A DNA stretch of 64,000 bases from Capnocytophaga canimorsus (GCF_002302565.1 NZ_CP022382.1:195001-259000); one strand, 5' to 3'. Positions 28,088 to 38,550 are shown, numbered from the stretch's first letter. Program-made: numbers and translations. Notes: generated by a model from the letters alone, not told the origin.

Positions 28088-30016
28088 ATGGACAAAACAC
28101 ACAATATCAGTTTGGGCGGATTTTCATTTTTGATTGAAGATAAAGCCTATCAAGAACTTTCAAAATATTTAAACGAAGTACGTAAATCACTCGGAAATAC
28201 TTCTGATACCAACGAAATCATTTATGATGTGGAACAACGAATGGCTGAACTGCTCAAAGCTCAAATGAAGGGTAGGGAAGTGATTGTAAACCAAGATGTT
28301 GATTATTTAATCAGTGTTCTAGGGCGACCAGAACAATACGTTGATTTAGAAGAAGAAACTCAAAAAGAAGCGAAATTTACTACTAATGAAAAACAAAACC
28401 GAATAGTTGAATTCTTCCGACATAAGAAGCTATACAGAGATTTGGAGAACAAATTGTTAGCGGGTGTTTTTGCAGGATTCGGGCATTTTTTGGCAATTGA
28501 AAAAACGTGGTTGCGTTTTGCTTATCTTTGGTTGTTTGCACTTTCTGCACTTATTTTCAGACATATATTCTATTTTTCAAAGGTAGATTCTATTGTCGTG
28601 TTTTTTCCGTGGTTAGCAATTTATGTGCTTCTGGCACTGATAATTCCGTCAGCGAAAACCACTGCAGAGAAACTAGCAATGCACGGAAAAGCAGTAAATA
28701 TTGACACTATTTCTTCCATTAAGGAAATAAAAATGCAAAATGGTTTGCAACTCACTCGAAGCCTTGAAAGTCGAAAACTCTTTGGAGTTTTTGGAGGACT
28801 TAGCAAACATTATGGCTGGAATGTAACGGGCGTACGTATTGCTTATGTGATACTGACATTGGCAACTATCCCTTTATTTGAAGGTTTTTTCACTTTTGTA
28901 TTCATTTTATGTTATGTATTTTTGGTATTGTCAATGAACAAAAGAAAAACTATTTTTGAAAAAGAAGATGATTATCTAACTGAAGATGATTTTAATGTAG
29001 AAAGTGACTTTTCGCAGGAAAACACTCCAAAACAGAAAATGGAATTTGTGTATAAAAAATCAGATTTTAGCATCTGGAGCATCATACGCGGATTTTTCAA
29101 AGGCGTTTTGTATGTTATTATTGGTTTTGTGATATTGATATTATTATTTGTCTTCTTTTCACTTTTTTTGGTATTTTTGGGGGTAAATGTTGCTTTTTTA
29201 GGGGTAACAGGAGCTCTTGCAACGATGTACGATTATCTACCATTTTTATTTGCAGGTTCTTGGCAGTTATCAGCGGTTTATATCGCCTTAACGATGTTAC
29301 TATTTGTAGCGATTTGCGTTCCAACAATGGTGCTTATCCGATTGTTTTCATCGAAAAGCAAAAAGATTTCCAAAAACTGGGTGATTGCCAATGTATTGCT
29401 ATTTTTTATTGGAATAATAGTGATGTTGGTAGTTGCGGGAAATACAGCTCGAGATTTTCGTTATCACAGGTCAGTATCTAAAAATATTCCGTTAGAAAAT
29501 ATTGCAGATACGCTGAAAATCAAAGTCAAAAGATGGGATAATTATGGAGATTCTTGGAATCTTTATATAGAAGATGACGGGAAAGCAGTTATTGAAGATA
29601 ATAATTGGGTAGAAATAAAGCGAACAGAAAGAACTCCATTTTTGGAAATTTGGACCTCTTCTCAAGGAGCCAATGGCAGAGATGCTGAACAAAATGCTAA
29701 AAAAGTAGATTATCCACTGGAAATCAGCGGAAATACAATCACCATTCCTGAATATTACATCTTAGATAAAAATAACAAATTCCGAATGCAGAAAGTAACC
29801 CTATTGTTAAATGTTCCTGATAATGTAGTCTTTACAGTCGATTCAGATATTGATACTTTTTTTGAACAAAACTATTATTGGCTTAAAAAGGGCAATCACT
29901 ATCGCATATACAACGATAGCTTAGTAAATACTGCCACCAATCTAAAAGAAGATAGCAAACGAAAAGAGATTCGATTTCATAGTAGAGGTAGATGGCACAA
30001 ACAAACGGTAGATTAA
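28088..30016 (+). CDS. PspC-domain membrane protein
   Basis: The 642-residue protein has a cytoplasmic N terminus, two PspC-like blocks (RDLENKLLAGVFAGFGHFLA and RKLFGVFGGLSKHYGWN, each followed by a membrane helix pair), then several further membrane helices (about 340-475). The C-terminal 170 residues form a probable periplasmic beta domain. PspC proteins sense membrane stress in the phage-shock response. The PadR partner suggests that its expression is induced. The gene ends at a perfect 19-base hairpin. Confidence 0.85.
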   Translation: MDKTHNISLGGFSFLIEDKAYQELSKYLNEVRKSLGNTSDTNEIIYDVEQRMAELLKAQMKGREVIVNQDVDYLISVLGRPEQYVDLEEETQKEAKFTTNEKQNRIVEFFRHKKLYRDLENKLLAGVFAGFGHFLAIEKTWLRFAYLWLFALSALIFRHIFYFSKVDSIVVFFPWLAIYVLLALIIPSAKTTAEKLAMHGKAVNIDTISSIKEIKMQNGLQLTRSLESRKLFGVFGGLSKHYGWNVTGVRIAYVILTLATIPLFEGFFTFVFILCYVFLVLSMNKRKTIFEKEDDYLTEDDFNVESDFSQENTPKQKMEFVYKKSDFSIWSIIRGFFKGVLYVIIGFVILILLFVFFSLFLVFLGVNVAFLGVTGALATMYDYLPFLFAGSWQLSAVYIALTMLLFVAICVPTMVLIRLFSSKSKKISKNWVIANVLLFFIGIIVMLVVAGNTARDFRYHRSVSKNIPLENIADTLKIKVKRWDNYGDSWNLYIEDDGKAVIEDNNWVEIKRTERTPFLEIWTSSQGANGRDAEQNAKKVDYPLEISGNTITIPEYYILDKNNKFRMQKVTLLLNVPDNVVFTVDSDIDTFFEQNYYWLKKGNHYRIYNDSLVNTATNLKEDSKRKEIRFHSRGRWHKQTVD

Positions 30017-30027
30017 CGTAAAACCTA

Positions 30028-30069
30028 AAAACAGGGCAATTTTCAACTTCTTGAAAATTGCCCTGTTTT
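30028..30069. terminator. Bidirectional terminator between the PspC gene and menC
   Basis: A perfect 19-base stem with a CTTC loop; the arms begin AAAACAGGGC and end GCCCTGTTTT. It is positioned between the stops of the two convergent genes. Confidence 0.93.
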
Positions 30070-30087
30070 CTTATAAGTGATTAACTT

Positions 30088-31161
30088 TCAAGAGAAAGTC
30101 GTGCTTTGGCTGTGGTTTGTTGGTAATGGCATTACTTCCCACGGAATACTTGCTTTATAGCCTAAAGTACCCTTTTCTACTAACAAAGGGGAGGCAATGT
30201 TATTGGTATATAAAGCTCCTGTCCCTAATCCTTGAGGCATTGGATTATTAAGTGTAAAAGTCCATTGGGCAATGGCATTCAGTCCGATATTACTTTCTAA
30301 GGCACTGGTTATCCACCAACCTATTTTCTGTTTCTCGGCAAGGGAAATCCATTCTTCTGAATTTTTATATCCTCCTAAAAGAGAAGGTTTTATGATGATA
30401 TATTGCGGTTTTATTTCTTCCAAAAGCTTTTTTCTGTCAGAGAAGTGAATCACTCCAATAAGTTCTTCATCTAATGCAATCGGAATAGGTGTATTTTGAC
30501 AAAGAGTTGCCATTTGTTCAATCTGGTTTGCCTTAATTGGCTGTTCAATGGAATGTAACTCTAATTCACTCAGACGTTTTAATTTTTCCAAAGCTTCTTC
30601 TGGTGCAAATGCTCCATTAGCATCTACACGAATTTCAATATCTTGTGTCAAAAATTCTTTCCGTAGATTTTTCAAAATTTCATATTCCTGTTCAAAGGCA
30701 ATTGCCCCAATTTTCATTTTGATACAATGAAAACCCTGTACGAGTTTCTCTCGTATTTGCGATTTCATAAACTCGGGAGTACCCATCCAAATCAGTCCGT
30801 TAATAGGAATGTTAGACTTTCCTTGCGTAAAATCAGAAGGGAATAAAATATATTGATTATCAGATTTTAATGACCTAAAAGCTTGTTCTACACCAAATTG
30901 AATAGAAGGAAACTCGGTAAGTTCATTAAGTAAAGATGTTTCTCCTAATGCTATATTATCGCAGACCCACTGCAGTTTGTTTTCATAGTCGGGGCGGTCA
31001 TCAAAGCTTAATGATTTTAGCAAACCACATTCGCCAATTCCTTTTTTTTCTCCATCGGTAATTACTAAAAAATAGGTTTCTTTCTGGGTCAGTATTCCTC
31101 TTGATGTTCCCGACGGACGTTTGAAATTTAAAATATATTTTTCGTAAAAAGCGTTCATCAA
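30088..31161 (-). CDS. menC: o-Succinylbenzoate synthase-like enolase-superfamily enzyme
   Basis: An enolase-superfamily enzyme of about 357 residues. The catalytic lysine motif is KMKIG, metal ligands lie in VDANGA, SIEQPI and ALDEEL, and the second lysine is in IIKPSLLGGY. The N-terminal SRGILTQKETYFL and GIGECGLL fit the MenC/OSBS group of Bacteroidota. MenC dehydrates SHCHC to o-succinylbenzoate in menaquinone synthesis, the respiratory quinone of these bacteria. Dipeptide epimerase is the main alternative. It follows dnaE by 19 bases. Confidence 0.8.
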   Translation of the reverse strand: MMNAFYEKYILNFKRPSGTSRGILTQKETYFLVITDGEKKGIGECGLLKSLSFDDRPDYENKLQWVCDNIALGETSLLNELTEFPSIQFGVEQAFRSLKSDNQYILFPSDFTQGKSNIPINGLIWMGTPEFMKSQIREKLVQGFHCIKMKIGAIAFEQEYEILKNLRKEFLTQDIEIRVDANGAFAPEEALEKLKRLSELELHSIEQPIKANQIEQMATLCQNTPIPIALDEELIGVIHFSDRKKLLEEIKPQYIIIKPSLLGGYKNSEEWISLAEKQKIGWWITSALESNIGLNAIAQWTFTLNNPMPQGLGTGALYTNNIASPLLVEKGTLGYKASIPWEVMPLPTNHSQSTTFS

Positions 31162-31180
31162 TTTTTTTGATTGAAAGTAT

Positions 31181-34100
31181 TTAATTTTCTTCGATTAATT
31201 CAACTTCTAATTGCTCTTCTTCTTCGACTTCCTCTTTCTTTTTGGTAATCAATTTCTCCATTTTTCGGTCATTCAAGACGTATGAAACTGATTTTTGGTC
31301 TAGTTCTTCAAGAAATTCTTTTGAAATATCGACTTTCAGTTGTCCATTGTCCATATTTAGATGTATATTTTCTTCCATATTATGCACAATGAACGTAATT
31401 GGATAATTTCCTTGATGTTTTTCAATGATATTTTTATAATTTTCAATTAAATCTGTTGAAATATCTTTGATATTTAGATGTAAAGCGATTTTTTTTGCTA
31501 AACTAGCAAGTACATCTTGTAATTGTATCATCATTGTAAACTGAATGCGAGGTTCTGCCTTTTCGTTGCTATCTTTCTTCTGCCAACCTTCTTTGACTAG
31601 AAATTTACAATACAGAAAAGTACCTAAAATGAGGTAGTTACGAAATTTTAAATAATCATCATTAAATAATCTGAATTCGTGCGACCCTTCGTAATCTTCC
31701 AAAATAAATGACGCCCAACCTTTTCCGTTTTTAGAGGTACGATGCTGGACATCGGTAATCATTCCAGCAATACTTATTTCTCTGTTAATCAAGGGAGAAA
31801 GGTCTTGTAATTGTGTAAGTGATAAATTACAGAAATTGTCCAATGAATGTTTAAAATCATCTAACGGATGTCCTGAAATGTAAATTCCCACAACTTCTTT
31901 TTCACGACGTAATTGTTCCAAATTTCCCCAACTTTCACAATTCGGAATGGTAGGTTCAGGAATTTCAACTCCCGAACTCTCTCCGAATAAACTCATTTGA
32001 GGGGAGTTTTTGTTTTCCTGATATTTATTGCCATATCGGATAGCTTTTTCTAAAAAGACAATCCCATCGCCTTCATCGTGAAAATATTGAGCTCGATGCA
32101 CTTTGGTAAAAGAATCAAATCCACCTGCCAGAGCAATGTTTTCAAAGGCTTTTTTGTTAATATTTCTGAAATCTACACGTCTGGTTACATCAAAAATAGA
32201 AGTATAATTTCCATCTTTTCGGCTATCAACAATGGTTTCTACTGCATTTTTTCCAACCCCTTTGATGGCTCCCATTCCAAAGCGAATGTTTCCGTCTTTA
32301 TTTACAGTAAATTTATAAAACGATTCATTTACATCAGGGCTTAACACTTTGATTCCCATACGTTGACATTCTTCCAAAAAGAACGAAACTTGCTTAATAT
32401 CGTTCATATTATTGGAGAGTACCGCCGCCATAAATTCAGCAGGATAGTTGGCTTTCAAATATGCAGTTTGGTATGCAATCCAAGCATAACAAGTGGAATG
32501 CGATTTGTTAAAAGCATAACTTGCAAAGGCTTCCCAGTCCTTCCAAATTTTTTCTAAAATATCCGCAGGATGCCCGTTTTTGATACCTCCTTCCACAAAC
32601 TTAGGTTTTAGTTTTTCAAGCAAGGCGAAAATCTTTTTCCCCATTGCTTTACGAAGCATATCAGCATCACCTTTGGAAAAACCAGCCAACTTCTGAGAAA
32701 GTAACATTACTTGCTCCTGATATACCGTAATTCCGTAAGTTTCTTTGAGGTATTCTTCCATTGCATCAAGGTCATACACAATGGGTTCCGTCCCGTGTTT
32801 GCGTTTGATAAAACTCGGAATGTACTCCAAGGGTCCTGGTCGGTATAGGGCGTTCATCGCAATTAAATCAGCAAAAACAGTAGGTTTCAGCTCTCGCATA
32901 TATTTTTGCATTCCAGGCGACTCGTATTGGAAAATCCCCACAGTTTCACCACGTTGGAAAAGCTCGTACGTTTTTTTGTCATCAATCGGAATTTCATCAG
33001 GATTGATTTCTATGCCATTCCGCCTTTTTATAAGTTCGACAGAATCTTTAATCAAGGTGAGTGTCTTAAGCCCTAAAAAGTCCATTTTTAGCAGTCCAGC
33101 ACTTTCCACAACGGAGTTATCAAACTGAGTAACAAATAAATCCGAATCTTTAGCGACTGAAACAGGCACAAAATTGGTAATATCATCAGGAGTGATAATA
33201 ACGCCACAGGCGTGAATTCCCGTATTGCGAACAGAACCTTCCAGAACTTGAGCTTGTTGCAGCGTTTCGGCAGCCAAATCCGTACCTTCGGCTATTTGTT
33301 TGAGTTCGTTTACTTTTGGAAGTTCATCGGAACGTAGTTTTTCTTTCAGCTGTTTGTCGTCCATACTGAAAATCTTTGCCAATTTCATATTTGGCACGAG
33401 CTTGGCAATTCTGTCGGACTCGTGCAAAGGTAAATCCAGTACACGAGCGGTATCCCGAATGGAAGATTTCGCCGCCATCGTTCCGTAAGTGATGATTTGA
33501 GCCACCTGATTTTTTCCGTACTTGTTGATAACGTAATCCATTACTAATGAGCGTCCTTCGTCATCAAAGTCAATATCGATATCGGGCATACTTACGCGGT
33601 CAGGGTTGAGGAAACGCTCAAAAAGTAAGTCGTATTTGATTGGGTCTATGTTCGTAATTCCGAGGCAATAAGCTACTGCCGAACCTGCCGCTGACCCCCT
33701 TCCTGGACCTACGGAAACACCCATTTCACGAGCTGCTGCGATAAAGTCCTGAACGATAAGGAAATACCCAGGATATCCTGTTTTTTCAATAATCATCAAT
33801 TCAAAATCCAATCGCTCAATAACTTCTTCAGAAAGAGGAAGTTCGTAACGTTTTTCTGCTCCGAGATAAGTCAGATGTCGGAGATATTTGTTTTCTCCTT
33901 TTTTTCCGTCAGGGTCATCTTCTACCAGAAATTCGTCAGGAATTTGAAATTTCGGCAACAAAACCTCTCGAGCTAAGTTATAAATCTCAATTTTATCGAT
34001 GATTTCTTGAATATTTAGAATGGCTTCAGGAACGTCCTTAAACAAAGTTTTCATTTGCTCGGCGGACTTGTAATAATATTCCTGATTGGGCATCCCAAAA

Positions 34101-35641
34101 CGATATCCGCGACCTCTTCCGATGGGAGTTGCCTGTTTTTCTCCGTCCTTTACACACAGCAAAATATCGTGTGCGTTGGCATCTTTTTGGTTGATATAGA
34201 ATGTGTTATTGGTAGCTACAAGCTTTACTTGATGTTTTTTAGATAGCTCTATAAGTACTTGATTGACACGATTTTCATCTTCTTGATTGTGTCGCATTAG
34301 TTCAATGTAAAGGTCTTCACCGAAAAGATTTTTCCACCAAAGTAACGCTGTTTCGGCTTGTTTCTCTCCGATATTCAGCACTTTGGACGGAACTTCGCCA
34401 TTCATTCCACCTGTTAATACGATGAGGTTTTCTTTATATTTCTCAACGATATTTTTGTCAATTCTCGGTACGTAATAATAGCCGTCGGTATAAGCAATGG
34501 AAGCCATTTTTGCCAAATTGTGATAGCCATTTTTATTTTTAGCTAACATAACAACTTGGTAACCATTGTCTTGATGGCTTTTGTCTAAATGATTTTCACA
34601 GACATTAAATTCGCACCCGACAATGGGTTTAATTTCGATTTCGGAAGGAGTTTCGCCCTTTTCTATAGCTTCATCATTTTTGGCTTTGGCGGATTTGTTG
34701 TACCCCAAAACTTCCTTGATGAAATGAAAAGCCCCCATCATATTTCCGCTATCGGTCATTGCCACGGCAGACATTTTCTCTTGAATGGTTTTCTTAACCA
34801 GACTTTGTATAGATGTAGTAGCTTGTAATACAGAGAATTGTGTGTGATTATGCAAATGAGCGAATGGAGCTTTTTCCAACAAGGCGATATTTGCATTAAG
34901 CTCTTGCTCACTTAATCCGCTTCCTGATTGCTTTTGAATTTCTTTACGAATTTCTTCCGAAGCTTTTTTCAGGTTGATGTGTTTTAGCCCAATGGGTTGA
35001 ATTTCGGTTGGGTTATATTGTTGAAATTCAGTAATGTATTCAGCCGAAATATCTTTTGTTTCAAATCCTTGTCCGATGCGTATCAATTCAAAGAAACAAC
35101 GGGTAGTTGCTTCCACGTCGGCAGTGGCATTATGTGCTTCTGCAAAAGGAACATTGAACAGAAATTCGTGTAACTCGGTGAGTGTAGGTAATTTATAACG
35201 ACCACCACGTCCCCCAGGGATCTTGCAGAGTTCTGCTGTGATTTCGGTACAAGTATCCAAAACGGGCATATTAACAAGCGGACTATCAACACCATAGCGA
35301 TGAAATTCGGCACCCATAATATTGATATCAAACCCAATATTTTGCCCCACCACATAAGTTGATTTTTTTAGAGCTTCATTAAACTCTTCGAATACTTTTT
35401 GAATTGAAACTCCTTGTTGTTGAGCTAATTCGGTAGATATTCCGTGTACTTTTTCAGCATCGTACGGAATGTTAAAATCATCAGGTGTGATGAGAAAATC
35501 TTTATGCTCGATGAGTTTTCCGTGTCGGTCGTGCAACTGCCAAGCAATCTGTACGGCACGAGGCCAATTATCTGAATCTGTGATAGGTGCGTCCCAACGT
35601 TTTGGTAAACCTGTGGTTTCGGTATCGAAAATTAAGTACAT
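31181..35641 (-). CDS. dnaE: DNA polymerase III alpha subunit with N-terminal exonuclease domain
   Basis: A 1486-residue replicative polymerase. The first ~190 residues are a DnaQ-like 3'-5' exonuclease (FDTETTGLP at residue 5, GQNIGFDINIM, HNATADVEAT). The PHP domain follows (AHLHNHTQFSVLQ), then the polymerase palm with PGRGSAAGS and MPDIDIDFDDEGR, and the DNA-binding C-terminal part with an OB-fold (EISIAGMITDVQHRTSKNG). Fusion of proofreading exonuclease to DnaE is a known Bacteroidota arrangement. The original upstream neighbour was probably the WYL gene now found beyond 39.7 kb. Confidence 0.96.
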   Translation of the reverse strand: MYLIFDTETTGLPKRWDAPITDSDNWPRAVQIAWQLHDRHGKLIEHKDFLITPDDFNIPYDAEKVHGISTELAQQQGVSIQKVFEEFNEALKKSTYVVGQNIGFDINIMGAEFHRYGVDSPLVNMPVLDTCTEITAELCKIPGGRGGRYKLPTLTELHEFLFNVPFAEAHNATADVEATTRCFFELIRIGQGFETKDISAEYITEFQQYNPTEIQPIGLKHINLKKASEEIRKEIQKQSGSGLSEQELNANIALLEKAPFAHLHNHTQFSVLQATTSIQSLVKKTIQEKMSAVAMTDSGNMMGAFHFIKEVLGYNKSAKAKNDEAIEKGETPSEIEIKPIVGCEFNVCENHLDKSHQDNGYQVVMLAKNKNGYHNLAKMASIAYTDGYYYVPRIDKNIVEKYKENLIVLTGGMNGEVPSKVLNIGEKQAETALLWWKNLFGEDLYIELMRHNQEDENRVNQVLIELSKKHQVKLVATNNTFYINQKDANAHDILLCVKDGEKQATPIGRGRGYRFGMPNQEYYYKSAEQMKTLFKDVPEAILNIQEIIDKIEIYNLAREVLLPKFQIPDEFLVEDDPDGKKGENKYLRHLTYLGAEKRYELPLSEEVIERLDFELMIIEKTGYPGYFLIVQDFIAAAREMGVSVGPGRGSAAGSAVAYCLGITNIDPIKYDLLFERFLNPDRVSMPDIDIDFDDEGRSLVMDYVINKYGKNQVAQIITYGTMAAKSSIRDTARVLDLPLHESDRIAKLVPNMKLAKIFSMDDKQLKEKLRSDELPKVNELKQIAEGTDLAAETLQQAQVLEGSVRNTGIHACGVIITPDDITNFVPVSVAKDSDLFVTQFDNSVVESAGLLKMDFLGLKTLTLIKDSVELIKRRNGIEINPDEIPIDDKKTYELFQRGETVGIFQYESPGMQKYMRELKPTVFADLIAMNALYRPGPLEYIPSFIKRKHGTEPIVYDLDAMEEYLKETYGITVYQEQVMLLSQKLAGFSKGDADMLRKAMGKKIFALLEKLKPKFVEGGIKNGHPADILEKIWKDWEAFASYAFNKSHSTCYAWIAYQTAYLKANYPAEFMAAVLSNNMNDIKQVSFFLEECQRMGIKVLSPDVNESFYKFTVNKDGNIRFGMGAIKGVGKNAVETIVDSRKDGNYTSIFDVTRRVDFRNINKKAFENIALAGGFDSFTKVHRAQYFHDEGDGIVFLEKAIRYGNKYQENKNSPQMSLFGESSGVEIPEPTIPNCESWGNLEQLRREKEVVGIYISGHPLDDFKHSLDNFCNLSLTQLQDLSPLINREISIAGMITDVQHRTSKNGKGWASFILEDYEGSHEFRLFNDDYLKFRNYLILGTFLYCKFLVKEGWQKKDSNEKAEPRIQFTMMIQLQDVLASLAKKIALHLNIKDISTDLIENYKNIIEKHQGNYPITFIVHNMEENIHLNMDNGQLKVDISKEFLEELDQKSVSYVLNDRKMEKLITKKKEEVEEEEQLEVELIEEN

Positions 35642-35661
35642 AATTGTAAAAATCTGAACTA

Positions 35662-35669
35662 CAAAAATA
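35662..35669 (-). promoter_or_regulatory. Promoter -7 element of dnaE
   Basis: TATTTTTG on the minus strand matches TAnnTTTG, 20 bases ahead of the dnaE ATG. It lies only 26 bases from the island's left repeat, so insertion left it intact. Confidence 0.6.
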
Positions 35670-35695
35670 CGATTTTTTTAAGAAATAAACTATGA

Positions 35696-35733
35696 GTAAA
35701 ACTTGTGCATTTCAGCTACAATTTGCTGAATTT
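35696..35733. repeat. Left copy of a 38-bp direct repeat (putative attL), end of a WYL gene
   Basis: These 38 bases recur perfectly at 39715-39752. On the minus strand they encode IQQIVAEMHKFY, the C-terminal end of a WYL-domain protein, and here the frame continues with S and a stop codon. No WYL coding sequence lies next to it on the other side. It therefore looks like the displaced natural end of the WYL gene. Confidence 0.8.
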
Positions 35734-35884
35734 TTTTAATACATCTACATCTTTTTTGAGAAATAATTTAAAATTTTCACTACTTTTTTAGATGTTTTAG
35801 TGTTAGTTTCATTTTTTGTTTTTACAATGATAAATAGAATGAAAAATATTTTATATTCTAAACAATAAATAATTTTATATCAAA

Positions 35885-35915
35885 TTTTTGTTAATAATAA
35901 AAAAATGTAACTTTG
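35885..35915 (+). promoter_or_regulatory. Promoter of the methyltransferase-helicase gene
   Basis: TTTTTG (35885-35890), 17 bases, then TAACTTTG (35908-35915): an excellent match to the Bacteroidota promoter. It lies inside the repeat-bounded segment, so the island carries its own promoter. The leader is about 85 bases. Confidence 0.7.
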
Positions 35916-36006
35916 TTTTCAGAAAAAATCATAGTGTATTTTTTTAGTTTTAAGATAAGATTCTATTTTTTATTTATTAACTAACTCTAATAAATTAAGA
36001 TTAATT

Positions 36007-38550
36007 ATGGAAACCTATGAAAACATTCTTTATAGAAGAAAATTATTTGATATAAACCATATTATACAAATTTCAAAGGATTTAGTTCCTAATGATAGAA
36101 AAAGTAAACCTTGGCAGGAATTAAAACACGGAGAAGATTTATTAGAAGCAGAAGACGAATTAGCTTGCTATATCGCTGCTTATGGCGAAATGCATAAAAT
36201 AAAATGTTATGCAGCCTTTCAAAACTTCCCTTTCGATCAGTTAAACGAAGTTATTGAAATTGTAGATTGGGGATGTGGACAAGGAATAGCTTCTTTATGT
36301 TTCTTACAAGTTTTAAAGGAGCGAGACAAAGGCTATTATGAACAATTTATACGAAAAATAACACTTATAGAGCCTTCTAAATCAGCTTTACAAAGAGCTG
36401 TTTTTAATCTAAGTTTATATACGGAAGGGAAAATTAATATTGAAGTGTTTAATGAATATTTACCCTCTAATAACAACGTATCAGAAAATTTTAATCAATT
36501 ATCGTTTAATAGTCCGATTACAATTCATTTATTTTCAAATATTTTAGATATTATTTCTATTGATTTAGTGCGTTTGTTTGAATTGATACAAAAAGCAAGT
36601 AAAAGAGAAAAACATTTTGTTCTTTGTATAGGACCCAGAAATAATAATAGAATTCGTATTGATCATTTTTGTGAATTATTTAGCCCTATCTCTTTCTTTT
36701 CGAATATAGATAATCCAAATTATGGCTATACTTCGGACACGAAGCATCCTTTTACATGTTACACAAAGGGATTTGAGTTTAATAAGCAAGGGCTAAACAC
36801 AAACAATAATATCATTGAGAAAATACGTAAACAAAAATATGCTATTGAAGATACCTATACTGATTATGATGAAAAAATTGTAAATTATGGAGTTGATGAT
36901 GAATGGTATTCTTTCTATGCGAAAATTCGAGGTTGGCTAACAGAAAATGATACTCTTTTTGTAAAACCCAATATCAACGGTGATATTGTTGATATGATAA
37001 TTATTAGACCTAATGCGGGAATTTTACTAATAGGCTGTATAAAAGATTTTTTTAAAGAAGATGACAAAAGTGACATTTTAAGAAAAGTAGATAATATCCG
37101 TGATAATTTAGTTGATATGTATCTTGAAGGATTTAAGGAAAAAATGATCCTAAATAAAAATTTCCAAAAAGTAATAAAAAAAGTATTGTATTTTTGTAAC
37201 TACACAACCAAAGAAATAAACGAAATATTTAAGGGAACTGAAAAAAATAGAAATTATAATATCATATATGGCTATGATTATGATAAGAATTTCTTAGATA
37301 ATATATTACCCCAAAATCAGTTATTCATCCAAGATATATATGATAATTTTATAAAACTGTTGGGATTAAATTGGCATTCTTACAAAGAAGGTGTTGAAAT
37401 CAATTTAACCAAAGAACAAAAATTATTGTCTAAAAATAACTATTCTCAAAAAATAGCAGGGATAGCAGGTTGTGGAAAAACACAAGTTTTAGCGTTACGA
37501 GCGGTTAATGCACAAATTAGGTCAGGTAAAGACGTTTTAATACTATTATTTAATTTGACATTAGTCAACTATATAAAAAACAGATTAGCAGATGTTAGAG
37601 CTGATTTTTATTGGAATAAGTTTTATATAACGAGCTATCATCAATTTTTCAAAACACAAGCCAATAATTTAATGATAAAAGTTAAATCAATAGAGCCATT
37701 TGATGATGAGAATTATTTTGAAGAAGTAAAAGATCGATTACCAAAATTTCCGACTATTCTTATTGACGAAGTACAAGATTATTCACAACCTTGGCTTAGA
37801 ATAATAGAAAAATATTTTTTGGAAGAAAATGGAGAGCTAATAGTTTTTGGAGATGAGAAGCAAAATGTTTACAATAAAGAATTAGATGAACAAAAACAAA
37901 TTATTATACCAACAGTAAGTGGAAAATGGAATAGAAGTTTAAATAAAGGTTTTCGTTTCAGTAATATAAAACTAAAAGACTTAGCTGTTGCTTTTCAAAA
38001 AGAATTTTTTATAAACTACCCAATAGATGAAGCAATAGCTATAGACAAAATGAATTTCGATAAAAATTTAGTTGAATATATATGCAATGTAGCTATTCAC
38101 CCAATAGTTTGGATAGACCAAATATTGAAAAAATACAATTTAGAAGAAAATAAGTTTGTTATATTAGCTCCTACTCACAGATATTTGAGAATGATTGATT
38201 ATCATTATAGGAGAAAGTTAAACAAAGATGTTTTCACAACATTTGAAACTCAAGAAGTATACGATGAATTGAAAAAAAGATATGGCGGAGACACCTCATA
38301 TTTTTGGAATGAAATAAAAAAAGTTAGGCGTAATAAGAAGATAAACTTTACTGATAATTTTGAAGGATTAAAATTATCTTCCATTTATAGTTTCAAAGGC
38401 TGGGAAGCTGAAAATATCTTTTTGATTATAGAGTCTCCTTCGGATATGGAAACGGAAAAGGGTGAGAAATTTTTTGATTCTCCCCAACTGATATATACAG
38501 CCATTAACCAGAGCCAAAAGGAATTTATTTATTTTAAATTTAGGGAATGA
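36007..38550 (+). CDS. Methyltransferase-like / NERD-like / superfamily 1 helicase fusion protein
   Basis: Three parts are visible in 847 residues. Residues about 80-215 resemble a SAM-dependent methyltransferase: DWGCGQG (87-93), then ITLIEPS (118-124). Residues about 295-400 resemble a NERD nuclease-like fold: GDIVDMIIIRPNAG then LLIGCIKD, where the usual E-x-K has become G-C-I-K, so it is probably inactive. Residues 465-847 are a UvrD/Rep-type helicase: LTKEQ, Walker A AGIAGCGKT (484-492), LIDEVQDY (584-592), FGDEKQNVY (614-622), SFKGWEAENIFLI. The motif VI region reads TAINQSQ where Arg is expected. The start ATG follows a good promoter. The frame ends in TGA at 38548, but the +1 frame stays open to 38602 (see finding). 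I know no named system with this architecture. Confidence 0.75.
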   Translation: METYENILYRRKLFDINHIIQISKDLVPNDRKSKPWQELKHGEDLLEAEDELACYIAAYGEMHKIKCYAAFQNFPFDQLNEVIEIVDWGCGQGIASLCFLQVLKERDKGYYEQFIRKITLIEPSKSALQRAVFNLSLYTEGKINIEVFNEYLPSNNNVSENFNQLSFNSPITIHLFSNILDIISIDLVRLFELIQKASKREKHFVLCIGPRNNNRIRIDHFCELFSPISFFSNIDNPNYGYTSDTKHPFTCYTKGFEFNKQGLNTNNNIIEKIRKQKYAIEDTYTDYDEKIVNYGVDDEWYSFYAKIRGWLTENDTLFVKPNINGDIVDMIIIRPNAGILLIGCIKDFFKEDDKSDILRKVDNIRDNLVDMYLEGFKEKMILNKNFQKVIKKVLYFCNYTTKEINEIFKGTEKNRNYNIIYGYDYDKNFLDNILPQNQLFIQDIYDNFIKLLGLNWHSYKEGVEINLTKEQKLLSKNNYSQKIAGIAGCGKTQVLALRAVNAQIRSGKDVLILLFNLTLVNYIKNRLADVRADFYWNKFYITSYHQFFKTQANNLMIKVKSIEPFDDENYFEEVKDRLPKFPTILIDEVQDYSQPWLRIIEKYFLEENGELIVFGDEKQNVYNKELDEQKQIIIPTVSGKWNRSLNKGFRFSNIKLKDLAVAFQKEFFINYPIDEAIAIDKMNFDKNLVEYICNVAIHPIVWIDQILKKYNLEENKFVILAPTHRYLRMIDYHYRRKLNKDVFTTFETQEVYDELKKRYGGDTSYFWNEIKKVRRNKKINFTDNFEGLKLSSIYSFKGWEAENIFLIIESPSDMETEKGEKFFDSPQLIYTAINQSQKEFIYFKFRE

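Larger units (their letters stand above)
35642..36006. other. Left boundary region of the accessory island
   Basis: This 365-base gap holds the dnaE promoter, the left copy of the 38-bp repeat and the promoter of the helicase gene. The rest is AT-rich and shows no gene. Confidence 0.6.

Noticed and set aside
28088..30016. PspC gene as part of a phage-defence cassette
   Set aside because: The PadR-PspC pair is a common envelope-stress module with its own promoter and terminator and no mobile context.
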